In this document: positions 1-8,858 of the stretch, in pieces
How the letters are laid out: every line of letters starts with the position of its first letter
How positions within the stretch are numbered: the first letter of the stretch is position 1
Assembly (NCBI RefSeq): GCF_008801605.1
Contig: NZ_VZPJ01000024.1
Location: 1-64,000 of the forward strand
Source of the DNA: Pseudomonas brassicacearum subsp. brassicacearum
Lineage (GTDB): Bacteria; Pseudomonadota; Gammaproteobacteria; Pseudomonadales; Pseudomonadaceae
Reading direction: 5' to 3'
DNA: 64,000 bases
Program-made: the position numbers and the translations under genes
The notes under the pieces: generated by a model
What the model saw: the letters and a program-made list of their open reading frames with translations, nothing else
Database searches by the model: none
Told to the model about the DNA's origin: nothing

Positions 1-3000
1 TCGCTGCGGGCGCCACCACTGGCACCGTCACTGTCGATGCGCCAAAAGACGACGTCTACAAAGACGCCGGCAAAGTCGAAGTCAGCATCGATAAAGCCAC
101 TGGTGGTAACTTCGAGAACCTGGTTCCGAGCACCACGCCAGCAGTGACCGATGTCACCGACACCATCGACAACACCACCGTCAGCATCACCGGCAGCACG
201 TCGGTCACCGAAGGCCAGGCGGCCACCTATACCGTCAGCCTGACGAACCCGGCGCAAACAGAGGTGACGCTCAAGATCGTCTACAGCGGCACCGCCGCCG
301 ATGGCACGGACTTCACCGGTGTCTACACCGTGAAGATCCCGGCCAACGCTACCAGCGCCACCTTCAACGTGGCGACGCTGGACGACAAGATCACCGAAGG
401 CACCGAGAACTTCGTGGTCAAGATCGACTCGGCCACCGGTGGCAACTTCGAGCACCTGGCGGTCAGCGGCACCAATGGCAGCGTCAGTACCTCGATCATC
501 GACAACGATGCGCCACCGGCACTCGACCTGGACGCCAACAACTCCAGCGGCAAGACCGGCGCCGATTACCAGGTGACCTTCACCGAAGGCACCACCGGTC
601 CGGGCGTGTCCATCGCCGACACCGACCTGAGCATCACTGACCCGGACAGCACCATGCTGACCGGCGCGACCATCGTGCTGACCAACCGTCAGCCTGGCGA
701 TGCGCTGAACCTGGGCAACAGCGTCAACGGCATCAGCATCAACGCCAACAGCACCGACGGCAAGGTCGTCCTGACGCTGACGGGCAATGCGACGCTGGCC
801 GACTACATGCAGCAGATCAAGAACATCAGCTTCATCAACAACAGCGAAGATCCGAGCACCGTACCGCGCATCATCACCGTGACAGTGACTGACGGCACGA
901 GCTACTCCAACACTGCCACCACCACCGTGAACGTGGTCGGGGTCAACGACGCGCCAGTGGCCACTGGCGGCGCGGTGACCGGTACCGAAGACACTTCACT
1001 GGTCCTCGGCTGGTCGACGTTCGGCATCAGCGACGTGGACAGTTCCGCCGCCAGCCTGGGTGTGAAAATCACCGAGCTGCCGGCCGATGGCAAGTTGCAG
1101 TATCTGGACGGTGCAACCTGGAAAGACGTGGCCAACAACCAGACCTTCACCAAGGCTGACATCGACGCCGGCAAGCTGCGCTTCACTCCGGACGCCAACG
1201 AATCCGGCGCCAATGGTTATGTTGGCAGCAGCACGGGCAACAACCAGGCCGACTACGCACAGGTCAAGTTCCAGCCAACCGACGGCCAGGCGCTGGGCAA
1301 TACCAGCACCGTGAAGATCGACATCACCCCAGTCGCCGACGCACCGACTCTCAACGTGGCCGGCAACAACGTGACCTCCACCGGTTTGATCAAGGAAGTC
1401 TGGACCGGCCTGTCGGGCCTGGGCACCGATGGCAGCGGCGCGCCGTCCGGCACGCTCAAGTCGGTGATCGATGCCGCCGGCACGCCGAACAGCAGCAGCA
1501 CCGTGACCAACGTGCAGTCCGACAGCAACGTCAACCCGGGCACCGCGTCGAAAACCTCGGGCCTGATCTTCCTCGAAGCCGGCAAGACCTACACCTTCAG
1601 CGGTACCGGCGACGACAGCCTGCTGGTGACCATCGGCGGCAAAACCGCCGCGGCCACCACTTGGGGGGCGGGCGGCCAGTTGAACGGTTCGTTCACGCCG
1701 ACCACCAGCGGCTACTACACCCTGGACATCTACCACCACAACCAGACCGGCCCGGGCAGCTATGACGTGAACCTGTCGGTCAACGGCAGCACACCGGTCG
1801 ACCTGAGCAGTGCCGGCGTGCCGCTCTATACCGGCGTGACCGACCTGGCGAATTCTGGCGTGACCGTCTCCGACCTGCACGGCACCAACGGCGAAGGCTA
1901 CTACGACGGCTTCAAGCTCAACGAAGGCGCCGAAGGCACCAGCGTGCACCTGTCGAAAATCACCACCGCCCTGACCGACACCGACGGCTCCGAAAGCCTG
2001 AGCGTGAAGATTGGCGGCATGCCGGAAGGGAGTGTGCTGAGCGACGGCGCGGGCCACTTCGCGACCGTGGGCAGCAACGGCGAAGCATCGGTCAGTGGCT
2101 GGAACCTGGGCAGCCTGACCCTGACCCCACCGACCTATTACAACGGCCAGCTCAATCTGACCGTGACCTCCACCTCCACCGAAGCCCTCGGAGGATCGGC
2201 GACCACCACGGCGCAAATCCCAGTCACCGTGTACCCGGCGACCTACAACGCCATCACCGCCACGTCGGGCAGTGACAACGTCACCGGCACCGACGGCAAC
2301 GACATCGTCGTCGCCGACATTGGCGGGCTGACCGTAGTGCCGGGCGTCAACTACAACATCGCCTTCATGGTCGACAGCTCTGGCAGCATGAGCGACTCGT
2401 CCATCGCAGCGGCCAAGGCCTCGCTGACCTCGGTGTTCAACACCCTCAAGCAAAGCATGGGCAGTAACGCCGGGACGGTGAATATCTTCCTGGCGGACTT
2501 TGATAACCAGGTGAACAAGACCGTCGCGGTCAACCTCAACGACCCGAACGCCTTGACCCTGCTCAAAGGCGTGCTCGACTCGATGGTGTCCGGTGGCGGC
2601 ACCAACTACGAAGACGTGTTCAAGACCACGGCGAACTTCTTCAACAGCACCCAGGCCTTGAACAATACCGGCGCGAAAAACCTGACGTATTTCATTACCG
2701 ACGGCAAACCGACCTTCTACCAGACCGGCGAACAGACCAACCCGACCTTGTACGGCAACGTCAAGCTCGATGATGTGCTGAGCGCAGCCAACTACACCGT
2801 CGGCAAGTACTACACCCAGACGATCGACAGCACGCACAAGTACACCATCTACGAAAACGGCCAGATGTACCTGTCGACCAAAAGCGGAAAGAATTGGAAC
2901 GACAGTTATGTCGGCACCGTGCATGCCGAGGGCAATGGCACCTTTGAATTGTCGAACCAGGGCGGCACCGGTTATGGCGATTACTGGAACTATGTCGATT

Positions 3001-3890
3001 CGGCAGCGGGCTCGACCGACAGCTTCACGCTGCTCAAGGGCCTGAGCACCGTCGAGGCCATCGGCCTGAACAACGACGTGACTCTGAACGACCTCAAGCC
3101 CTACGACTCGGACTCGACGCCGCAGACCAACATCGACCCGAACAACCTGGCCAACTCGATCATCGGCCACACCGAAGCGACCTTGCCGGGCTCCGATACG
3201 GTCAACGGCGGCAACGGCAACGACATCCTGTTCGGCGACCTGGTGAGCTTCAACGGCGTTGCCGGCGAGGGCTACCAGGCCATCCAGGCTTTCGTCGCCC
3301 AGCAGAACGGCGTGGACGTCAGCAAGGTCACCACCAGCAACGTGCACCAGTACATCACCGAACACTACACCGCGTTCGATGTGTCCGGTGCCCACGATGG
3401 CAATGACACCCTGCTGGGCGGCGCCGGCAACGACATCATTTTCGGCCAGGGCGGCAACGACACGCTCGACGGTGGCAAGGGCAATGACATCCTGCTCGGT
3501 GGCACGGGTAACGACACACTGATCGGCGGCCAGGGCAATGACACCCTGATCGGCGGCCTGGGCGGCGATACCTTTGTCTGGAAGGCCGGCGACACTGGCA
3601 CCGACGTGATCAAGGATTTCAAGGCCAGCGAAGGCGACCGGATCGACCTGCGGGATCTGTTGCAGGGCGAAAGCGGCAGCACCATCGACCACTTCCTGAA
3701 AATCAGCACGGTCGATGGCGTATCGTCGCTGCAGGTCAGCACCTCCGGTCAGTTCAATGGGGCCAACGGCGGCGCCGCGACCCCGGACGTGACGATCAAG
3801 CTCGAAGGCAACAACTGGTCGAACGTGAACCTGAACTCGTTGATCGCCGGCAGCGACCCGACCATCAAGGTCGATCACAACAACAGCTGA
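1..3890 (+). CDS. lapA: LapA-type giant RTX adhesin, C-terminal part (5' end outside window)
   Basis: This is a secreted cell-surface adhesin for biofilm attachment. The frame is open from base 3 without an upstream stop, so about 1,295 C-terminal residues are seen. In order there are: a Calx-beta-like repeat (about nt 165-520), cadherin-like segments ending in 'VNDAP', a PA14/GLEYA-like stretch (about nt 1380-1840, 'GDDSLLVTIGG'), a von Willebrand A domain with an intact MIDAS motif 'DSSGS' (about nt 2350-2800), RTX nonapeptides of the GGxGxD type (about nt 3200-3580, for example 'GGKGNDILLGG'), and a C-terminal type I secretion tail ('DTFVWKAGDTGTDVIKDF'). The TAAG-type LapG cleavage site of the family is N-terminal and not visible. 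The gene converges on lapD/lapG, which control retention of this protein. No type I secretion genes lie between it and lapD. A LapA paralogue (MapA-like) cannot be excluded from the C-terminus alone. Confidence 0.88.
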   Translation, partial: AAGATTGTVTVDAPKDDVYKDAGKVEVSIDKATGGNFENLVPSTTPAVTDVTDTIDNTTVSITGSTSVTEGQAATYTVSLTNPAQTEVTLKIVYSGTAADGTDFTGVYTVKIPANATSATFNVATLDDKITEGTENFVVKIDSATGGNFEHLAVSGTNGSVSTSIIDNDAPPALDLDANNSSGKTGADYQVTFTEGTTGPGVSIADTDLSITDPDSTMLTGATIVLTNRQPGDALNLGNSVNGISINANSTDGKVVLTLTGNATLADYMQQIKNISFINNSEDPSTVPRIITVTVTDGTSYSNTATTTVNVVGVNDAPVATGGAVTGTEDTSLVLGWSTFGISDVDSSAASLGVKITELPADGKLQYLDGATWKDVANNQTFTKADIDAGKLRFTPDANESGANGYVGSSTGNNQADYAQVKFQPTDGQALGNTSTVKIDITPVADAPTLNVAGNNVTSTGLIKEVWTGLSGLGTDGSGAPSGTLKSVIDAAGTPNSSSTVTNVQSDSNVNPGTASKTSGLIFLEAGKTYTFSGTGDDSLLVTIGGKTAAATTWGAGGQLNGSFTPTTSGYYTLDIYHHNQTGPGSYDVNLSVNGSTPVDLSSAGVPLYTGVTDLANSGVTVSDLHGTNGEGYYDGFKLNEGAEGTSVHLSKITTALTDTDGSESLSVKIGGMPEGSVLSDGAGHFATVGSNGEASVSGWNLGSLTLTPPTYYNGQLNLTVTSTSTEALGGSATTTAQIPVTVYPATYNAITATSGSDNVTGTDGNDIVVADIGGLTVVPGVNYNIAFMVDSSGSMSDSSIAAAKASLTSVFNTLKQSMGSNAGTVNIFLADFDNQVNKTVAVNLNDPNALTLLKGVLDSMVSGGGTNYEDVFKTTANFFNSTQALNNTGAKNLTYFITDGKPTFYQTGEQTNPTLYGNVKLDDVLSAANYTVGKYYTQTIDSTHKYTIYENGQMYLSTKSGKNWNDSYVGTVHAEGNGTFELSNQGGTGYGDYWNYVDSAAGSTDSFTLLKGLSTVEAIGLNNDVTLNDLKPYDSDSTPQTNIDPNNLANSIIGHTEATLPGSDTVNGGNGNDILFGDLVSFNGVAGEGYQAIQAFVAQQNGVDVSKVTTSNVHQYITEHYTAFDVSGAHDGNDTLLGGAGNDIIFGQGGNDTLDGGKGNDILLGGTGNDTLIGGQGNDTLIGGLGGDTFVWKAGDTGTDVIKDFKASEGDRIDLRDLLQGESGSTIDHFLKISTVDGVSSLQVSTSGQFNGANGGAATPDVTIKLEGNNWSNVNLNSLIAGSDPTIKVDHNNS

Positions 3891-3900
3891 CCGGGCCCTC

Positions 3901-3926
3901 ACGACCGCCCTTCACAGGGCGGTCGT
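3901..3926 (+). terminator. Hairpin after lapA
   Basis: A perfect 10-bp stem ACGACCGCCC / GGGCGGTCGT with a 6-nt loop begins 11 bases after the adhesin stop codon. No T-run follows, so it is either a Rho-independent terminator of weak form or an mRNA 3'-end stabiliser. Confidence 0.55.
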
Positions 3927-4031
3927 GCATGGCTGCTCCCAGGATGACGATTTCGTCTCCACCCTCCATACTCCCCCACAGTTGGCCTATGCTGCCCAGC
4001 ATGATGCCGCTTCATACATGAGGGATGCCCG

Positions 4032-4370
4032 ATGTTTTATGTGCAACGCGATGCACAAGGCCTGCTGGTGCGCGTAGAAGCCACCGCTTACGCCGAGGCC
4101 ACCGAAACCTTGCCGGCCGACAACCACGAGATCCAGGACTGGTTCGCCAACCAGGCGGTGGAAAACAGCCTCAAGCAGCTCAAGCAAAGCGACCTGGAGA
4201 TGATCCGGGTACTCGATGACTTGATCCAGGTGCTGACCAGCAAAGGCGTGATCCGCGTCACCGACCTGCCACCGGCGGCCCAGGCCAAGCTGATGGACCG
4301 CACCCAGGCCCGGGAAGCCTTGGGCGGGTTGAGCCGGTTGATCGATGATGATGAGAAGGGGTTGATCTAG
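4032..4370 (+). CDS. Small conserved Pseudomonas protein (tryptophan-synthase-beta-like annotation)
   Basis: A 112-residue soluble protein, acidic and largely helical, starting 'MFYVQRDAQG'. Proteins of this type are widespread in Pseudomonas and are often labelled 'tryptophan synthase subunit beta like protein'. It is far too short for TrpB (about 400 residues), and no PLP-binding lysine motif is visible, so the name should not be read as a function. An AGGG stands about nine bases before the ATG. It is a single gene between lapA and a REP doublet. The real function is unknown. Confidence 0.72.
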   Translation: MFYVQRDAQGLLVRVEATAYAEATETLPADNHEIQDWFANQAVENSLKQLKQSDLEMIRVLDDLIQVLTSKGVIRVTDLPPAAQAKLMDRTQAREALGGLSRLIDDDEKGLI

Positions 4371-4400
4371 CCCTGGTTTCATCGGTGTCGGGCTGCCCTC

Positions 4401-4496
4401 ATCGCGAGCAAGCTCGCTCCCACAGTGGATCTGTGTCAGGGCGCTATTTTCCATTCGCCAACAGATCCCTTGTGGGAGCGAGCTTGCTCGCGATGA
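4401..4496. repeat. REP doublet (REPIN)
   Basis: Two inverted copies of the Pseudomonas REP unit (ATCGCGAGCAAGCTCGCTCC, then its reverse) are separated by about 45 bp. The element lies between two convergent small genes. Confidence 0.85.
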
Positions 4497-4521
4497 CAAT
4501 CGTCAATTCACCGCAGGTCTG

Positions 4522-4866
4522 TCAATTCGACGCTTGCACTTCAAGCCGATCCATCGCCCCCTCCACCAACAGATGCACCCCATCGGCCATTCGACTGATC
4601 GCCAGGATCACGCTGCGGCGCGAGCCGTCGACGTCGTCAGCCAGGTCGGCGGCGATGGCGCTGATGGACAGCAGGTCTTCGGAGGCATTGGCCAGGAGGG
4701 TTTCGGTGTCGATGTCCGGGGAGACCATGAAGAGCTGGGCAGTTTGGTTTTTTCCCGAGGCTTCATCGGTGGGTTTGGGATTGAGGTAGTAGTCGAGGAC
4801 GCGTTCGGCGGCTTCGTCGAGTGTGGTGGAGCTGCGTGAGGTGTTTTTCGTTTCCGCTGTTGTCAT
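4522..4866 (-). CDS. DUF6124 family protein (copy 1)
   Basis: A 114-residue soluble protein. It has a polar N-terminus, a conserved 'LDEAAERVLDYYLNPKP' segment, then 'DTETLLANASEDLLSI' and 'AADLADDVDGSRR', followed by a helix with 'ISRMADGVHLLVE'. A second copy at 35302-35685 shares all these blocks. The family is common in fluorescent pseudomonads and has no established function. The start is set by an AGGAG seven bases upstream. That ribosome binding site lies in a hairpin shared in kind with copy 2 (see the leader at 4867-4996). There is no signal peptide or membrane segment. Confidence 0.8.
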   Translation of the reverse strand: MTTAETKNTSRSSTTLDEAAERVLDYYLNPKPTDEASGKNQTAQLFMVSPDIDTETLLANASEDLLSISAIAADLADDVDGSRRSVILAISRMADGVHLLVEGAMDRLEVQASN

Positions 4867-4996
4867 TGGAGAACTCCTAAACGACTAGTAAGGAGCCTTT
4901 GCTACACAGCGAGTCCAAATGAGATCGCTGAATGGCATGGGCCGTTTCGCCCTAAACAGATATTTCGGACTTGCACGTCCGTGTCACCGTTTTTTC
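4867..4996 (-). promoter_or_regulatory. Candidate structured leader of DUF6124 copy 1
   Basis: Read on the minus strand, 4995-4966 is identical over 30 bases to 35078-35107 in front of the second DUF6124 gene. It contains a small hairpin, CGGAC-GTGCAA-GTCCG. Nearer the gene, CTCCT (4895-4891) can pair with the ribosome binding site AGGAG (4878-4874). A short frame opening GTG-ACA-CGG and coding 'MTRTCKS' also starts in the shared block. Identity is seen directly; a regulatory role is inferred. Confidence 0.5.
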
Positions 4997-5097
4997 AGTG
5001 ACAAACCCAGACTAGCCACGAGGCAGACGCCGGACAAGTTCACCACGTTCGCTACAACTCGAAGGAAATCTCCTAGGACCTTACTTTTAGAGGGGGG

Positions 5098-5415
5098 TGT
5101 ATATCCGTTTCTGCGGTAACGGCTGCTTAGGGTTCCGCCCTGACGGCGGCTCACTTTTGAGAAGCCCGGAAGCCGGCCCAGTCAAAAGTAAGCAAAACGC
5201 TTCTGCCCCACCACTTGGCACCTCGCTTAGGCTCGGTGTGCCCTCACTCCGGCATTGCTCCGTGGGCCGCCGCGAAGGGCCATCCATGGCCCAGCGCGGC
5301 TACCTCGGCATCCATGCCGAGGTGCCCACTGCGCAATGCCTGCGTTCGGCCAGCGTGGTTAATGGGGCGCCCGAGATCAACGTCCACCACGAGGCGGCCT
5401 GGTAGCCGACCTGGT
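5098..5415. repeat. About 300-bp intergenic repeat, copy A
   Basis: The segment starting 'ATATCCGTTTCTGCGGTAAC' and ending near 'GGTAGCCGACCTGG' recurs in inverted orientation at 35895-36160, and in shortened form at 5783-5980. It contains internal hairpins such as CCGCC-CTGA-CGGCGG and the matching pairs around 'CACTTTTGA'. No coding potential is convincing. It is a dispersed, non-coding repeat rather than a gene. Confidence 0.75.
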
Positions 5416-5436
5416 TCTTGGAGGGACTGCGTTTCC

Positions 5437-5660
5437 CCTGTGGGAGCGGGCTTGCTCGCGAAGAGGCCGGCAAACCCAGCATCCATGTGACTGAACCACC
5501 GCTATCGCGAGCAAGCTCGCACATAGGTTTTTGGTCGTTTATAAGATCAGTGTCCACCGCCGGTCCCTGTGGGAGCAAAGCTTGCTCGCGATGGCGGTGG
5601 GTCTGCTTGCATCAATGCTGAATGTGCCGTCGCTTCGCGAGCAAGCTTTGCTCCCACAAG
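5437..5660. repeat. Two REP doublets
   Basis: Two inverted REP pairs stand at 5437-5528 and 5566-5660, each with the GTGGGAGC...GCTTGCTCGCGA core. They fill most of the gap between repeat copies A and B; no gene is visible here. Confidence 0.85.
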
Positions 5661-5815
5661 TCCTGCTCAAACAGATCTGACGGGTGTACGACCGGGAGAG
5701 CCAGGTCGGCTGTCAGGCCGCCTCGCGAGCAAGCTTTGCTCCCACAGGTCCTGCTCAAACAGATCTGACGGGTGTACGACCGGGAGAGCCAGGTCGGCTA
5801 CCAGGCCGCCTCGCG
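5634..5815. repeat. 88-bp tandem duplication
   Basis: A REP half plus its flank occurs twice in direct tandem with an 88-bp period: 'GCAAGCTTTGCTCCCACA' starts at 5641 and again at 5729, each followed by the same 'GTCCTGCTCAAACAGATCTG' and an 'AGCCAGGTCGGCT' end. The second unit runs into repeat copy B. Confidence 0.8.
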
Positions 5816-5980
5816 GCGGGCCCACGGAGCAATGCCTGCGTTCGGGCATGCCGAGCCTAAGCGAGGCACCGAGTGGTGGGGCAAGCCTTTTTTGCTTACT
5901 TTTTTTGGCGTTTGAAAAAAAGTGAGCCGCCGTAAGGGCGGAACCCTAAGCAGCCGTTACCGCAGAAACGGATATGTACT
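5783..5980. repeat. Intergenic repeat, copy B (inverted, shorter)
   Basis: This matches the right part of the copy at 35895-36160 in the same orientation, and copy A in inverted orientation. Shared blocks include 'GCCCACGGAGCAATGCC', 'GAGTGGTGGGGCAA' and 'GCGGAACCCTAAGC'. An internal part is missing relative to copies A and C. It ends 25 bases before the lapD stop codon. Confidence 0.75.
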
Positions 5981-6004
5981 CAGTCAGAAGGATAAAAGAC
6001 CGCC

Positions 6005-7951
6005 TCACCCCCAACGCTTAGGCTCACCCACCAATTGCCCCTGAACCCCAAACAACCCCATCTCACGAATCACCGCCAACTCCCCCTCCGTCTCAACCCG
6101 CTCAGCAATCAACGGCAGGTCAATACTGTGAGCAGCCCGCTGGATCGCCTCGATGAACAGTCGCTTGTCACTTTCCTGATCAATCGCGCGGATATAACTG
6201 CCATCGATCTTCAAGTAAGCCAACCCCAAACGCGACAAGTTACCGATCATGCTGAACCGCCCACCAAAACGCTGCAGGCTCAAGGAGAAGCCCAACTCAC
6301 GCAGACGCCGGGTCAACTGCTCCAGCACCGCTTGCTCCGGCAATTGCTCTTCACCAATCTCCAGGGTCAGGCGCGACCCAAGGTTGGAATGCGCCCGCAG
6401 GATCTCAAAGATCTTGTTCAGCGCCTGCGGATCGGCCAAGGTCGCCGAAGACAGGTTCAACGCCAGAGACTGTTCATGCCCGGCCATTTGCCTGAGCACC
6501 TGTTCAAGCATCAAACGGTCCAGGCGCGCAGTCCAGCCGAAGCGCTCCAACCAGGGCAGGAACCGCCCGGCGGGGATGGTCTGGCCATGCTCGTCGAGCA
6601 GCCGCGACAGCACTTTGTAATGCAGCACCACCTGGGTGTCCTGGGCGGCCACCACCGGCTGGAAGTACAGTTCGAAACGCTGATGATTCAACGCCTGGTC
6701 GAGCAACGTGTGCCAGGCATGGTGATCGTCACCGACACTGGCCACCGCGCTGTGATCCAGGCAGGCCCAACCCGGTTCGCCCTGGCTTTCGGCCTGGGCC
6801 AGGGCCTGGTCGCCGAGCTGGAGCACCGCTTGCGGCGAGTCGCCATGGACGAACGGCGCCAGCCCGATGGAGGCCACCGACGCCACATCCGTCGCGCCGG
6901 TCGCATGTAGGCTCGCCAACGCAGCCTCAAGGTTCTGCGCCAGTTGCAGCGCTTCCTCGCGCACCAGCCCAGGTGCCAGCACCGCAAACTCCCCACCGCG
7001 AATACGTGTGACCAGATTGTGGGTTTCCGGATACCGCGCGCACTCACGCAGCAATTGCTCACCCACGGCCTGGAGCAACTGGTCGGTGCGCTGCCCGCCC
7101 AGCCGCTGGTTCAAACCGGCCAAGTCCTTGACCCGCAGCAACAGCAGATAACCGGAGCTGGCCTGCTCCGGGTTGCTCACCCGGGCATTGAGCTGCATTT
7201 CGAAGTAGCGCCGGTTGGCCAGGCCCGTGAGGTTGTCCTGGTAGGATTCGACCCGCAGTTTCTCGCTGCGCTCGGCCTGCTCCTGGAACAGCGCCTTGAG
7301 CTTCTCGACCATCTGGTTCATCGCCTGCACCACGCGGCGCAGTTCAGGCGTGCGCGGCAGCTCTGGCAGGCTCAGGAACTCGCGACGGGCGATGGCATGG
7401 GACTGGTGCACCATGTAGTCCAGCGGCTTGAGCTGACGACGCAGCAGCAAGGCCCCCAGCACCGCGCTCACGGCACCGCACAGCAAAAGCCAACCCAGGC
7501 TGCCCAACGCGCTCTGCCACAGCTTGGCGAGGGCGAACATCGGGTGGCTGACCACTTCAACCCGGGCCGCCTGTTCCCAGCCGCGGCTGACGATGGCATC
7601 GCCTCCGGCCGGTTCCAGGCCGATCAGCTTGACGAACCATTGCGGCACGCTGCCGGCGTCCGGCGTGCCGGTGCGCTCGACGAGGGTCTTGTCGGTGGCC
7701 ACGTCGACCACGCGGATGCTGGCGTAGTAGCCGCTGTCGAAGATCGAGCTGACCATCAGCTCCACCATCGCCGGGTCGTCGATGTTCGGCGTCAGCGACA
7801 ACGCCAGCGCCGTGGCCGCGTCCTGGGCGTGGGAGCGCAACTGATTGACGTACTGGGCCCGCGAACTCTCCAGGCTGACCATGAAGCTGCCGCTGAAGGC
7901 AACCACCAGGAACAGACAGATAGCGATCAACAGCTGTTTGAACAAGGACAT
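6005..7951 (-). CDS. lapD: LapD, c-di-GMP receptor controlling adhesin release
   Basis: An inner-membrane c-di-GMP sensor of 648 residues that sequesters the periplasmic protease LapG when c-di-GMP is bound. TM1 is about 6-24, the periplasmic output domain about 25-150, TM2 about 151-170, then HAMP, GGDEF and EAL domains. The key LapG-contact motif G124-W125-E126 is present. Both catalytic motifs are degenerate, as is normal for LapD: RGGEF (318-322) replaces GGDEF and KVL (446-448) replaces EAL, so it binds rather than makes or cleaves c-di-GMP. It lies 14 bp downstream of lapG in the same direction, so the two form an operon. The gene converges on lapA. Confidence 0.93.
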   Translation of the reverse strand: MSLFKQLLIAICLFLVVAFSGSFMVSLESSRAQYVNQLRSHAQDAATALALSLTPNIDDPAMVELMVSSIFDSGYYASIRVVDVATDKTLVERTGTPDAGSVPQWFVKLIGLEPAGGDAIVSRGWEQAARVEVVSHPMFALAKLWQSALGSLGWLLLCGAVSAVLGALLLRRQLKPLDYMVHQSHAIARREFLSLPELPRTPELRRVVQAMNQMVEKLKALFQEQAERSEKLRVESYQDNLTGLANRRYFEMQLNARVSNPEQASSGYLLLLRVKDLAGLNQRLGGQRTDQLLQAVGEQLLRECARYPETHNLVTRIRGGEFAVLAPGLVREEALQLAQNLEAALASLHATGATDVASVASIGLAPFVHGDSPQAVLQLGDQALAQAESQGEPGWACLDHSAVASVGDDHHAWHTLLDQALNHQRFELYFQPVVAAQDTQVVLHYKVLSRLLDEHGQTIPAGRFLPWLERFGWTARLDRLMLEQVLRQMAGHEQSLALNLSSATLADPQALNKIFEILRAHSNLGSRLTLEIGEEQLPEQAVLEQLTRRLRELGFSLSLQRFGGRFSMIGNLSRLGLAYLKIDGSYIRAIDQESDKRLFIEAIQRAAHSIDLPLIAERVETEGELAVIREMGLFGVQGQLVGEPKRWG

Positions 7952-7965
7952 CTGAGCGCGCGCTC

Positions 7966-8658
7966 CTAGTTAGTCGTCTCGACCGGAAAACCTTCGGCCT
8001 GCATTTTCTTCAACACATCCTGCCACCGGGACAGGCGCTTGGTGTCACCCACTTTCTTGTTGCCCTTGGCGCCCGGCAGCCACAGCCCTTCGGCATTGAA
8101 AGAGTAGACCGGGAGCAAGTCGGTTCGCTGGCTGGCCGGCAGGATGCCGTCGATCAGGCTGTCGAGTACCAGCGGCATCGCCTCGGGCGTGGCGTAATAG
8201 GTGAGCACCATGTGCGCACGGTTCTGCCGCAAGGCCTTGACGTAGGTGATGCGCAGCTTGTCACTGGACACCCCGAGATGGCGCAGGCTGAAATACTTGG
8301 CGATGGCGTAGTCTTCACAATCGCCGGCGCCCTTCCACAGGGCCTGGATCGGGGTCTCCCAGTAGTCGACCTCGCGCCACAGGTCGATGTCTTCCACGTA
8401 GCGCACCTGTTTGTTGAAAAACAGGTTCACCACCTTGAGCTGTTCCAGTTCCGGGATCTGTTTCTGGGTCGCCAACAGTTGCTGCCATGCGTCGATCCGT
8501 TGCTGACCTTCGCCCAAGGGACCATATAACGCTTGCGCCCGTCGGCTGATCTGCGCAAAGTCCCAGTCAGCCTGCAAGCCACCCAGCATCAGGCCGGCCA
8601 GCAACAATGCCGAACACAGCCAGCGCAAGGACCTGAGAACAGGGAAAGGTGCAGCCAA
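7966..8658 (-). CDS. lapG: LapG, periplasmic cysteine protease that cleaves LapA
   Basis: A bacterial transglutaminase-like cysteine protease (DUF920). It cuts the N-terminus of LapA and frees it from the cell surface when LapD is unliganded. The catalytic triad is visible as Cys in 'GAGDCEDYA', His in 'RAHMVL' and Asp in 'PLVLDS', with the 35- and 17-residue spacing of the family. A hydrophobic signal/anchor segment ('LCSALLLAGLMLGG') follows the start. I chose the TTG at 8658, giving 230 residues beginning MAAPFPVLRS. The frame is open further upstream to a GTG at 8880, but that would overlap the divergent regulator gene and bury the signal sequence. No strong ribosome binding site decides the start. 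Confidence 0.88.
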   Translation of the reverse strand: MAAPFPVLRSLRWLCSALLLAGLMLGGLQADWDFAQISRRAQALYGPLGEGQQRIDAWQQLLATQKQIPELEQLKVVNLFFNKQVRYVEDIDLWREVDYWETPIQALWKGAGDCEDYAIAKYFSLRHLGVSSDKLRITYVKALRQNRAHMVLTYYATPEAMPLVLDSLIDGILPASQRTDLLPVYSFNAEGLWLPGAKGNKKVGDTKRLSRWQDVLKKMQAEGFPVETTN

Positions 8659-8858
8659 GGGAATACGTCCGAAAAGGGCCGTTGGAAATTCGTTGGATGG
8701 TGAAGCCTGGCCGGGTAAAAAACAATGGCAGGTTGCAATCACCGCAAGCAGACTAAACTTTAGTTCAGGAACTGGGGCCGCGAGATTTTGACGGCTTGGC
8801 AATCTGTAACTAACGTTGGCTTGGATCCAATTGTCGTTACTATCAGTCAGGTGTTGTC

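Noticed and set aside
996..3902. Very long open frame on the minus strand opposite the adhesin gene (about 970 codons)
   Set aside because: It mirrors the biased codon use of the repetitive GC-rich adhesin gene. The product is His/Val/Ala-rich with no domain, and there is no ribosome binding site.
4032..4370. True tryptophan synthase beta subunit
   Set aside because: It is only 112 residues with no PLP site; the name is a carried-over label.
4401..5660. CRISPR-like array
   Set aside because: The repeated units are inverted REP pairs with irregular spacing and no spacers or cas genes.
5098..5980. Several short frames in the repeat region
   Set aside because: They are encoded by REP and the 300-bp repeat, are not consistent between copies, and have no ribosome binding sites.
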